A stretch of 64,000 bases of DNA from an uncultured Prevotellaceae bacterium (lineage in GTDB: Bacteria; Bacteroidota; Bacteroidia; Bacteroidales; Bacteroidaceae). The stretch lies in NCBI GenBank assembly GCA_946188395.1, contig CAMHUU010000003.1, positions 1-64,000 of the forward strand, read 5' to 3'. Positions within the stretch are counted from its first letter, which is position 1. Every line of letters begins with the position of its first letter. The position numbers and the translations under genes were made by a program. The notes below the pieces were generated by a model. That model saw nothing but the letters and a program-made list of their open reading frames with translations, ran no database searches and was not told the DNA's origin. This document shows, in pieces, positions 57,725 through 64,000 of this stretch.

Positions 57725-60385
57725 TCAGAAGGAGAAGTCGAACGACTTCAAGTCCTCATCCCTTGACGACGTGCCGTAGAGTATCTGGTATTTGCCAGGC
57801 TTTACGGCAAGTTCGTCTATCGTCTCGTCGTAGTATTCGAAGGCCTCACTATCCAAAGCAATGGTTGCCTTCTGGGTTTCGCCAGGTTTCAGGGTAAGCT
57901 TTTGGAAGCCCTTCAGCGCCTTGATGGGAGCACCAGCATCGTCCAATCGCTTCACGTAGACCTGAACGGTCTCTGTGCCTTCGCGGTTGCCAGTGTTGGT
58001 AACAGGAACGACGACAACGGTGTAAGGCTTGTTGGACTTGCCAATCTTTGCAGATTTCGCAGTCATCTTACCCTTGCCCACGCTGAACGTCGTATAGCTC
58101 AGACCATAGCCGAAGGCATACTGCGGCTGACCCGTGAAGTAACGATAGGTGCGGTTCTTCATCGAGTAGTCCATGAAGTCAGGCAGGTCGTCGTTCGAAC
58201 GATAGAACGTCACAGGCAGTTTACCACCAGGGTTGTAGTCGCCAAACAACACATCAGCCAATGCCTTTGCACCACCCTGACCAGGATACCATGCCTGCAA
58301 CAAGGCATCGTACTGTCCCTCGACACTTCCGAAAGCAATGGCCGAACCCGAGCAGTTGACGAAAACAACGGGCTTACCAGTCTGGTGCATCGCCTTGACC
58401 AGTAGTTGTTGTACTACAGGCAGTTCGATGGTCTGCTTGTCGCCGCCCTCACCTTCCATACGGGCACTGATGCCACCAATGATGATGATAGCATCGGCCT
58501 CACGAACCTCGTTGGCCAAATCCGTAAAGTCAACCAGCTTGCGTTCGCAGATGTCACCACGCAGCATAGCGAACTGCCCCTTGCCACGACGATATTCAAT
58601 AACCACATTGTAGTCCTTGCCCTCCTCGACGGGGAACGACTTGTATTCTACGCGACGACCAAAGCCGAAGCCAAAGCCACGACGTCCGCCGCCTTTGTTC
58701 TCTTCTACGATCTCGCCATTCACCTTCAGCACGTAGCCGTTGTCGCTCATCAGCGTGTACTTCATGTCGCCAGTAAATGTAGCCGTGTACTTACCGCTGA
58801 TACGGACGCAGATGTTGTCGTTGCTGACACCCTCGGCAAAGCCCCAGGCACCAAAGGTCGAGAAGTTCAGCTCGTTGTAGTAGCCCGTCTTGACAGGAGC
58901 AGGAACCTCACCCTCAAACGGAGAAGTCTCTGAGTTCCAAAATTCTACGAAAACACCCTTGCCGTTGTTGAAGTCCTGCAAGTGGTGGATGGTTTCGTAT
59001 TCGTCGTTCAGCTCGCAGGCCTTCTGGTAGATAATCTTCGCACCAGGCACAGCGGCCTTGATGCCCTCCAGCAAAGAGTGCTGGTGTTCCTTGGTTGGTG
59101 TGCCGCCATAGTTACCGTTCAGCAGTTCGATATCGTCGGCATTGGGACCAACAACAGCGATGGTCTTGAGGGCCTTTGAAAGCGGGAGAACCGCTTTCTG
59201 CGAGCCAGCCAGCTGCTTATTCTCCAGCAGTACCATTGACTCGCGGGCGGATTGGGTGGCCAGCAAGTCGTGCTTCTCGCAGGAGATGGTCGAAGCAGGA
59301 ATCGTCGACCAAGGAACCATGTCCACTGGGTCGAACATGCCCAGTTCGAAGCGGCCCGTCAGCGTGTAACGCAGGTGCTTGTCCAACTCGCTTTCTGTGA
59401 TGAGCCCTTTCTTCAGACCCTCAGCCAGCGACATAAATACCTTACCGCATTCCAGGTCTGTACCATTCAATACGGCGTCGACAGAAGCGCTGAGCGGATC
59501 TTTATGCGTCTCGTGCTGGCCCTTGTTATAGAAGTTGTTGATGGCGTCGCAGTCGGTCAGCACAATGGCATCATAGCCCCACTTGTTGCGCAGGATGTCT
59601 ATCAACAGGCGGTCGCTCGTACAACACGGCTTACCCTCGAAACGCTGATAGGCACACATCACCTCACGGACATTGCCTTTCTTCACCAAAGCCTTGAAGG
59701 CAGGCAGATAGGTTTCCCACAGGTCACGATTCGTAGGCTCAACGTTCATGGAGTGGCGCAAAGGCTCTGGACCGCTGTGTACGGCATAGTGCTTGGCACA
59801 GGCGTGGGTCTTGAAATATTGGTCGTTGTTGCCCTGCATACCCAAGACGGTCTGCACGCCAAGAACGGCATTCAGATAGGGGTCCTCACCGCAGGTCTCC
59901 TGTCCGCGTCCCCAACGAGGGTCACGGAAGATGTTAACGTTCGGACACCAGAAGGTCAGTTCCGGATTGCCTGGATAGTAGGTCACGCCTTGAGGCACAT
60001 TAAACAGCTTGGGATCGTTGTGGTCAGTGCGGTTCCAGTTGGCACGAGCCTCGTCGCTGACCTGCGAGAAGACGTCGTAGACCAGTTGTGCATTAAAGGC
60101 AGCAGCCAATCCAATGGGCTGTGGATAGACGGTATAGCCTCCCTGACGCACACCATGACAGGCTTCGCTCCACCAGTTGTATGACGGGATGCCCAAACGG
60201 TCGATAGAGACGCTTTTGTTCATCATCAGGCCCACTTTCTCTTCTGGGGTCAACATGCCTAACAGGTTTTCTACGCGTTCAGCACGAGGCAGGTTGGGAT
60301 TCTGCCAAGGGTATTTAAACTGAGCTTTAACTTTTACGGAACTCATGGCAATCGCCAAGGCTGCCAACAAAATGATTCTTTTCAT
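57725..60385 (-). CDS. GH3 beta-xylosidase/glucosidase with PA14 insert
   Basis: An 886-aa exported GH3 enzyme with signal peptide (1-22, VKVKA). The (beta/alpha)8 domain has ETCGEDPYL and KHYAVHSGPE. The nucleophile is the Asp of VLTDCDAIN, the variant typical of beta-xylosidase/arabinosidase GH3s rather than SDW glucosidases. A PA14-like insert (about 470-600, GKYTATFTGDMKYTLMSDNG) sits within the second domain, and a fibronectin-III-like domain ends the protein (VQVYVKRLDDAGAPIKALKGF). The start at 60385 follows the TATCTTTG box. Divergent from the esterase gene, with site F between them. Confidence 0.9.
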   Translation of the reverse strand: MKRIILLAALAIAMSSVKVKAQFKYPWQNPNLPRAERVENLLGMLTPEEKVGLMMNKSVSIDRLGIPSYNWWSEACHGVRQGGYTVYPQPIGLAAAFNAQLVYDVFSQVSDEARANWNRTDHNDPKLFNVPQGVTYYPGNPELTFWCPNVNIFRDPRWGRGQETCGEDPYLNAVLGVQTVLGMQGNNDQYFKTHACAKHYAVHSGPEPLRHSMNVEPTNRDLWETYLPAFKALVKKGNVREVMCAYQRFEGKPCCTSDRLLIDILRNKWGYDAIVLTDCDAINNFYNKGQHETHKDPLSASVDAVLNGTDLECGKVFMSLAEGLKKGLITESELDKHLRYTLTGRFELGMFDPVDMVPWSTIPASTISCEKHDLLATQSARESMVLLENKQLAGSQKAVLPLSKALKTIAVVGPNADDIELLNGNYGGTPTKEHQHSLLEGIKAAVPGAKIIYQKACELNDEYETIHHLQDFNNGKGVFVEFWNSETSPFEGEVPAPVKTGYYNELNFSTFGAWGFAEGVSNDNICVRISGKYTATFTGDMKYTLMSDNGYVLKVNGEIVEENKGGGRRGFGFGFGRRVEYKSFPVEEGKDYNVVIEYRRGKGQFAMLRGDICERKLVDFTDLANEVREADAIIIIGGISARMEGEGGDKQTIELPVVQQLLVKAMHQTGKPVVFVNCSGSAIAFGSVEGQYDALLQAWYPGQGGAKALADVLFGDYNPGGKLPVTFYRSNDDLPDFMDYSMKNRTYRYFTGQPQYAFGYGLSYTTFSVGKGKMTAKSAKIGKSNKPYTVVVVPVTNTGNREGTETVQVYVKRLDDAGAPIKALKGFQKLTLKPGETQKATIALDSEAFEYYDETIDELAVKPGKYQILYGTSSRDEDLKSFDFSF

Positions 60386-60410
60386 AGTGATAATATTTAG
60401 TTTCTGCGTG

Positions 60411-60418
60411 CAAAGATA
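60411..60418 (-). promoter_or_regulatory. -7 box TATCTTTG of the GH3 gene
   Basis: Minus-strand consensus box 25 nt before the GH3 ATG at 60385. Confidence 0.65.
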
Positions 60419-60434
60419 CAAAAAAATATTTTAT

Positions 60435-60473
60435 ATGACGACAAAACAGCAGTTTTTCAGTCTTTTTATAAAC
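60435..60473 (+). promoter_or_regulatory. Shared regulatory motif, site F (esterase)
   Basis: ATGACGACAAAACAGCAG, then TTTTTCAGTCTTTTTATAAA, 20 nt before the esterase ATG. It also shares AATATTTTA-ATGAC with site E to its left. Confidence 0.55.
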
Positions 60474-60493
60474 AGAATAACGACTTTAAACTT

Positions 60494-61816
60494 ATGAGAA
60501 AGAGCTTACTGATAGCCTTCATGGCCCTATCGTCTGTGGCTATGGCGCAGACTTTTGAGACACGTTACGAGCGCCCTGTCAACGATTTGATGAAGGACGT
60601 TGCCAAGCGTTTTGGTGTGAAGTTTAAGTTCGACGCCAATGTCGATACGGTGGGCAAGCGATTGCCGTATGCCGACTTCCGCGTGCGCCCTTATTCGTTG
60701 GAAATGACGCTCGACAACATCTGTAAATACTACGACTGGAACTGGTGGAAACAGAATGGCAACCTCTATAAGATTAAGCTGTACGAGTATCCACGTCGCC
60801 ACGAGGCAGAAGGTAAGATGATGCTCGACTGGCTCTCGTCGCTTTATAATAATAAGGAGCAATGGGAGGCCCGTCGCGACTCATTACGTCGTGAAGTCCG
60901 CCAACGACTAGAACTGGACAAGTTCCTCGATTCATGTGTGATGGTGAAGGACAAGAAAGGCAACCTTCAACGTCCCGTTGTCCTCTCAAAGGTTCGCAAG
61001 CACGACGGTTATACCACGCAGAATATCTGCATTGAGCTAACTCCTGGGCAACATCTCTTTGGTACAATTTACGCATCCACCAAGAAAGGCAAACATGCGC
61101 TGATTGTCTGTCCCGATGGTCATTGGCCCTATCGCTATCGTGCTGACGAACAGCAACGCTTAGGCACGCTGGCCCGCATGGGAGCCGTCTGCGTCGACTT
61201 TGACCTCTATGGCTGGGGTGAAAGCGAAAAGGAGGTAGGCGAGGCTGCTCACCATACCAGTCGTGCCCACGTCTATCAGGCTGCCTGTGGCTATATCTTG
61301 CTCGACTGGATGCTGACCCATCGCAAGGACATTGACCCAGAGCGTGTGGGCGTGATGGGCGGCTCGGGCGGAGGTACGCATACCGTATTGCTCTCTCTGC
61401 TCGACGAACGTGTCACTGCCTCTGCCCCTGTGGTGCATTTGGCTTCGCATTTCGACGGAGGCTGTCCCTGCGAGAGCGGCAAACCCGTACAGCTCTCGGC
61501 TGGCGGAACGTGTGAACCAGAATTGGCAGCTGTCGTAGCCCCCAAACCTATGCTGGTGGTCAGCGATGGTGGCGACTGGACCTCGAGCGTTCCCACCCTC
61601 GAATTCCCCTATCTGCAGCGCATTTATGGGTTCTACAATGCTAAGAACAAGGTTCGTAACGTGCATTTGCCCAACGAACGTCACGACTTCAAGGAAAACA
61701 AGCGTCAGGCTGTCTACGACTTCTTCATCGACATCTTCGGACTGGACCGCTCGATGCTCGACGAAAGCAAGATTACCATCGAACCTGATGAAGCACTTAA
61801 ATCACTCTACAAATGA
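60494..61816 (+). CDS. STN-domain alpha/beta hydrolase, BT1017-like pectin esterase candidate
   Basis: A 440-aa exported serine hydrolase with signal peptide (1-18). Residues 25-100 look like a secretin/TonB short N-terminal (STN) domain (LMKDVAKRFGVKFKF...YSLEMTLDNICKYY). Residues 140-425 are an alpha/beta hydrolase with nucleophile Ser291 in MGGSGGG, an Asp in SDGGDW and His397 (NERHDF). The RG-II system includes BT1017, a methylesterase with an alpha/beta hydrolase fold, and this is my best match; an acetylesterase is the alternative. It is divergent from GH3 and carries motif F. The TPR gene overlaps its stop by 4 nt. Confidence 0.75.
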   Translation: MRKSLLIAFMALSSVAMAQTFETRYERPVNDLMKDVAKRFGVKFKFDANVDTVGKRLPYADFRVRPYSLEMTLDNICKYYDWNWWKQNGNLYKIKLYEYPRRHEAEGKMMLDWLSSLYNNKEQWEARRDSLRREVRQRLELDKFLDSCVMVKDKKGNLQRPVVLSKVRKHDGYTTQNICIELTPGQHLFGTIYASTKKGKHALIVCPDGHWPYRYRADEQQRLGTLARMGAVCVDFDLYGWGESEKEVGEAAHHTSRAHVYQAACGYILLDWMLTHRKDIDPERVGVMGGSGGGTHTVLLSLLDERVTASAPVVHLASHFDGGCPCESGKPVQLSAGGTCEPELAAVVAPKPMLVVSDGGDWTSSVPTLEFPYLQRIYGFYNAKNKVRNVHLPNERHDFKENKRQAVYDFFIDIFGLDRSMLDESKITIEPDEALKSLYK

Positions 61817-62379
61817 GAAGATTATTGGTATTGACATTTCTCATCTCTCATTTCTCATTGCTCATTTGCGAAGCTCAGGAGACGCACTATCACAAGGGCC
61901 TGCGCTCGCAAGCAGAGAATGATAAATACGGAGGTGTAGCCGCAGAACCGCATTTCGACGGAGGAGGCTATTACTGGACCCGTGTGCGCAATGTGGACGA
62001 CGTCGCCATTACCCACGAAACAGCGGCCGATTCGCTGGCCCGTCGTGAAGACTTCAAGCGGTTGTGCCAGTTGGCCTACGACGCTTACGAGGCAGGTGAT
62101 GCGGTGAAAACCATTACCTATGGCGATAGTGCCTTACAGAAACGCTATCATACTGCCGACCTCTACTTCTTCATGGCCGTATCGTTCGAGAAGTTAGGTA
62201 GTTACGACGAAGCCGACCGGGCTTACCGTAAGGCCCTCGGATCGGGCTATCCTGGAGCCTTGAACGTCTACAACGACTTCAAGGTGCGCCAGCAACAGCG
62301 CAAAGCCGCCGACAAACAACGCAAGAAAGAAGAAAAGCGCAAGGCAAAGGAAGAAAAAAAGAGGCTCAAGGAAAGTTGA
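61813..62379 (+). CDS. Exported TPR-like protein with Lys-rich tail
   Basis: A 188-aa protein with signal peptide (1-21). The hydrophobic part of that peptide, LISHFSLLIC, is encoded by CTCATTTCTCATTG repeats (61836-61867). Residues 85-155 hold two TPR-like helical pairs (LAYDAYEAGDAVKTITYGDSA, DLYFFMAVSFEKLGSYDEAD). The end is a long basic helix (KKEEKRKAKEEKKR). The stop codon lies inside the downstream terminator stem. It overlaps the esterase gene by 4 nt. The link may be transcriptional only; function unknown. Confidence 0.8.
   Translation: MRRLLVLTFLISHFSLLICEAQETHYHKGLRSQAENDKYGGVAAEPHFDGGGYYWTRVRNVDDVAITHETAADSLARREDFKRLCQLAYDAYEAGDAVKTITYGDSALQKRYHTADLYFFMAVSFEKLGSYDEADRAYRKALGSGYPGALNVYNDFKVRQQQRKAADKQRKKEEKRKAKEEKKRLKES
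61836..61867. repeat. CTCATTTCTCATTGCTCATTT repeat inside a signal peptide
   Basis: Tandem TCTCAT/CTCATT units (6-10 nt) that encode the hydrophobic core of the TPR-like protein's signal peptide. Confidence 0.65.
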
Positions 62380-62388
62380 GCCTTTTTT
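62362..62388 (+). terminator. Terminator overlapping the TPR gene stop
   Basis: AGGCTCAA-GGAAAG-TTGAGCCT, an 8-bp stem with a T-run; the TGA stop (62377-62379) is in the right arm. Confidence 0.85.
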
Positions 62389-62428
62389 CTACTTAACATT
62401 CGTAAGCCTTATGCGTATATAAGACAGC

Positions 62429-62929
62429 ATGACCCAACAAGAGTTTGAACATATAGTCCCCAGACTTCGCCCACGTCTGAAAGACATCGGGCGGCAATTC
62501 TTTGGTAACGAAGAAATGGCTGAGGATATTGCTCAGGAGACACTGATGCGACTCTGGATGCTGCGTGAACGAATTGCACCGCAGACGGACATCGAGCCAT
62601 TGGCTGTCCGAATGGCTAAGAACCTGTGTGTCAGCGAGTGGCGCAAACAAAAGGTGAGACAAGAGAACTCCCTGCAAGAAGCACTCACAGACCATAAGGA
62701 TATCCAGCGCGATGTAGAACTGAAGGAAGAAGTAGCGCGACTGAAACGGGCTGTCAGCCAGCTGAAACCCGCTGAGCAACGCTTGTTCCGTATGCGCCAC
62801 GAGGCAGAGATGGACATTCAACAAATCAGCGCTGTAACAGGTATCGGAGTGCGCTCTGTTAGTGCTATGCTGAGTACTGCAAAACGTAAACTATTGAAAA
62901 TACTAAATCCGAAAGGAGGCTTACTATGA
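62429..62929 (+). CDS. ECF-type RNA polymerase sigma factor
   Basis: A 166-aa sigma-70 family ECF factor. Region 2 (residues 8-75) has the FFGNEEMAEDIAQETLMRLW core-binding helix. Region 4 (110-160) has LKPAEQRLFRMRHEAEMDIQQISAVTGIGVRSVSAMLSTAKRKL, a helix-turn-helix for the -35 element. It overlaps the next gene by 4 nt. No TAnnTTTG box was found upstream, so the operon may be autoregulated (inference). The downstream membrane protein is a candidate partner. Confidence 0.92.
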   Translation: MTQQEFEHIVPRLRPRLKDIGRQFFGNEEMAEDIAQETLMRLWMLRERIAPQTDIEPLAVRMAKNLCVSEWRKQKVRQENSLQEALTDHKDIQRDVELKEEVARLKRAVSQLKPAEQRLFRMRHEAEMDIQQISAVTGIGVRSVSAMLSTAKRKLLKILNPKGGLL

Positions 62930-63513
62930 AGAAAGACCTGATAGAAAGACTGTTGAACGAACAGACCACACCCGAAGAGGAGCATCTCGTAGCCCAGATG
63001 CTTCAGCAAGAGGAGGATATGGACTCTTGGCTCGCAGAAGACGAGACGGCAGAATACGATAGTATCCTCAATGAACGTCGTGCCAAGCATCACTTCCTGC
63101 GTTGGGCGATTGCAGCAATCTTCATCTTGCTCGTTGCTGCTGGGGCCATTGTGCTTTGGCCAAGGGAACAGCTTGATCCAGGAACACAGTGTCCAGATTT
63201 TTCCGAGAGACATACTTCTGTTGTTATTACAGAACCATCAAAACCTGAGGCACCACCCACGAAAGCCAAGAAACGTATCAGAAGGAAGGCAGCAGTTTCT
63301 ACCACTGACAGCCTGCAATACTACATTGCCCGTTTGGAGAAAGAGTTGGAGAACGTCAACGAAAGTACCTATACCGCTAAGGCGGAGGAGGTGCTGCGTG
63401 CTGATGCCCGATTGCAGAAACTTGTCCAGCGCATCATGATGGGCGAACTGACCAAAGACGATGTGCCGGCAGAGGCCATGAATACGAACCAAACAAAGGA
63501 GGAGCAACCATGA
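62926..63513 (+). CDS. Single-TM membrane protein, possible anti-sigma factor
   Basis: A 195-aa protein. The N-terminal 60 residues are acidic and helical (RLLNEQTTPEEEHLVAQMLQ), resembling a cytosolic sigma-binding segment. One membrane span covers residues 64-84 (AIAAIFILLVAAGAIVLW). The periplasmic part is Pro/Lys-rich, then a coiled helix (YYIARLEKELENVNEST). Position between an ECF sigma gene and an envelope protein, with 4-nt overlaps at both ends, supports an anti-sigma-like role. No FecR domain is recognisable, so it is not a classical FecR. Confidence 0.72.
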   Translation: MKKDLIERLLNEQTTPEEEHLVAQMLQQEEDMDSWLAEDETAEYDSILNERRAKHHFLRWAIAAIFILLVAAGAIVLWPREQLDPGTQCPDFSERHTSVVITEPSKPEAPPTKAKKRIRRKAAVSTTDSLQYYIARLEKELENVNESTYTAKAEEVLRADARLQKLVQRIMMGELTKDDVPAEAMNTNQTKEEQP

Positions 63514-64000
63514 GACGTATATTATTGATAATAGGAATCGTGTTTGCAATACTGAATGGCAGCGCTCAGAGCATCAGTACCTATGGTGACCTGCGTGCCA
63601 AAGTGCTTCATGTGGGGCAGAAACTGACAGGCCACAACACCACGAACGACCAAGCGATAGCCGTCATAGTGCGCGAGCTGGCGATGAACTATCAGGGCCG
63701 TCTGTCGCGCCAGCAGTTCCAGGAACTCAAGGATACCATCGAGGTGATGCGCAGTCAACTCAGCGCAGACACTTGGAAAACGGTGTTGAATAGCGCTATT
63801 GAGACGTTGCAGGAAAAGACGGATACGCTGGACATTCAGCAGCGCATTCTAGACTACTACAAACGGGTGCCACAGGAACAAATATATGTTCACACCGACC
63901 GTCCTTACTACGTGCCAGGTGATACCGTTTGGTTCCGTGCCCATCTCGTGGATGCCGTCACGCATACTCCCATCAGCCGTTCGCGCTATGTCTACGTGGA
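63510..64000 (+). CDS. Start of a large MG2-domain/TonB-plug-type envelope protein (cut by window end)
   Basis: Only the first 163 residues are in the window. A signal peptide (1-19, NGSAQ) is followed by a helical stretch (30-120). From about 122, EQIYVHTDRPYYVPGDTVWFRA is the hallmark of MG2-like domains in long Bacteroidetes proteins, often of 800+ residues ending in carboxypeptidase-regulatory or TonB-plug domains. The ATG at 63510 overlaps the upstream stop by 4 nt. It is the likely output or sensor partner of the sigma/anti-sigma pair. The rest cannot be judged. Confidence 0.75.
   Translation, partial: MRRILLIIGIVFAILNGSAQSISTYGDLRAKVLHVGQKLTGHNTTNDQAIAVIVRELAMNYQGRLSRQQFQELKDTIEVMRSQLSADTWKTVLNSAIETLQEKTDTLDIQQRILDYYKRVPQEQIYVHTDRPYYVPGDTVWFRAHLVDAVTHTPISRSRYVYV

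Overview
The window looks like the chromosome of a Prevotella/Segatella-type gut or rumen Bacteroidales. The signs are the TAnnTTTG -7 promoter boxes, often with a TTTG about 19-20 bp upstream, PorT/OmpX-like barrels, DUF2851 and DUF4298 proteins, an HU-related DNA-binding protein, SSS symporters paired with DHDPS-family aldolases, and many large periplasmic glycoside hydrolases. No tRNA, rRNA, CRISPR array, transposase or phage gene was seen.

Layout. 1-7378: housekeeping (efp end, glycosyltransferase, radC, dprA, thioesterase, DUF2851, rnr). 7408-11816: sugar-acid kinases and dehydrogenases (KdgK-like, DUF1537 kinase, PdxA2-like, iron ADH). 11981-16360: small unknown proteins, a four-TM protein, an HU-like protein behind four 21-bp direct repeats, and a BASS transporter. 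16357-18814: SSS symporter plus aldolase. 19099-21687: nrdD-nrdG. 21773-28282: a GH138-like enzyme and a GH137-like/GH2/malectin fusion. 28363-37486: folP, cdaA, pta-ackA, purL and a split chromate transporter. 37526-38460: flavinylated small protein and outer-membrane barrel. 38508-52007: GH127, a giant GH43/GH143-like/GH142-like fusion, GH78, a UROD-homocysteine methyltransferase-corrinoid fusion, a reactivase-like protein and a second UROD protein. 52059-57685: second aldolase/SSS pair, barrel paralog, repeat-rich spacer, fucI. 57725-61816: GH3 and an STN-esterase. 61813-64000: TPR protein, then ECF sigma, membrane protein and the start of an MG2-type protein.

How it fits together. The enzyme set (GH138, GH137+GH2, GH143/GH142, GH127, GH78, a BT1017-like esterase) matches families known from Bacteroides degradation of the pectin rhamnogalacturonan II (RG-II), although no SusC/SusD pair lies in the window. 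I infer two catabolic branches for the 3-deoxy-ulosonic sugars of RG-II. Dha would be cleaved by an aldolase to pyruvate plus a C4 aldehyde-acid, reduced by the iron ADH to D-threonate, phosphorylated by the DUF1537 kinase, and oxidised by PdxA2 to DHAP. Kdo would be cleaved to pyruvate plus D-arabinose, which FucI-type enzymes isomerise. A corrinoid methyltransferase module next to the GH78 gene may demethylate the 2-O-methyl sugars of RG-II (or handle another methyl donor) and pass the methyl to homocysteine.

A shared imperfect inverted-repeat motif, roughly GATGACAAAAC-N(10-12)-CGTCTTWATA, lies upstream of eight of these transcription units. It suggests a regulon and is independent support for the grouping. 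The window is also unusually rich in short iterated repeats at gene junctions and linkers, two 22-nt-period degenerate tracts and one MITE-like element. All functional links are inference from sequence reading; no database search was run.
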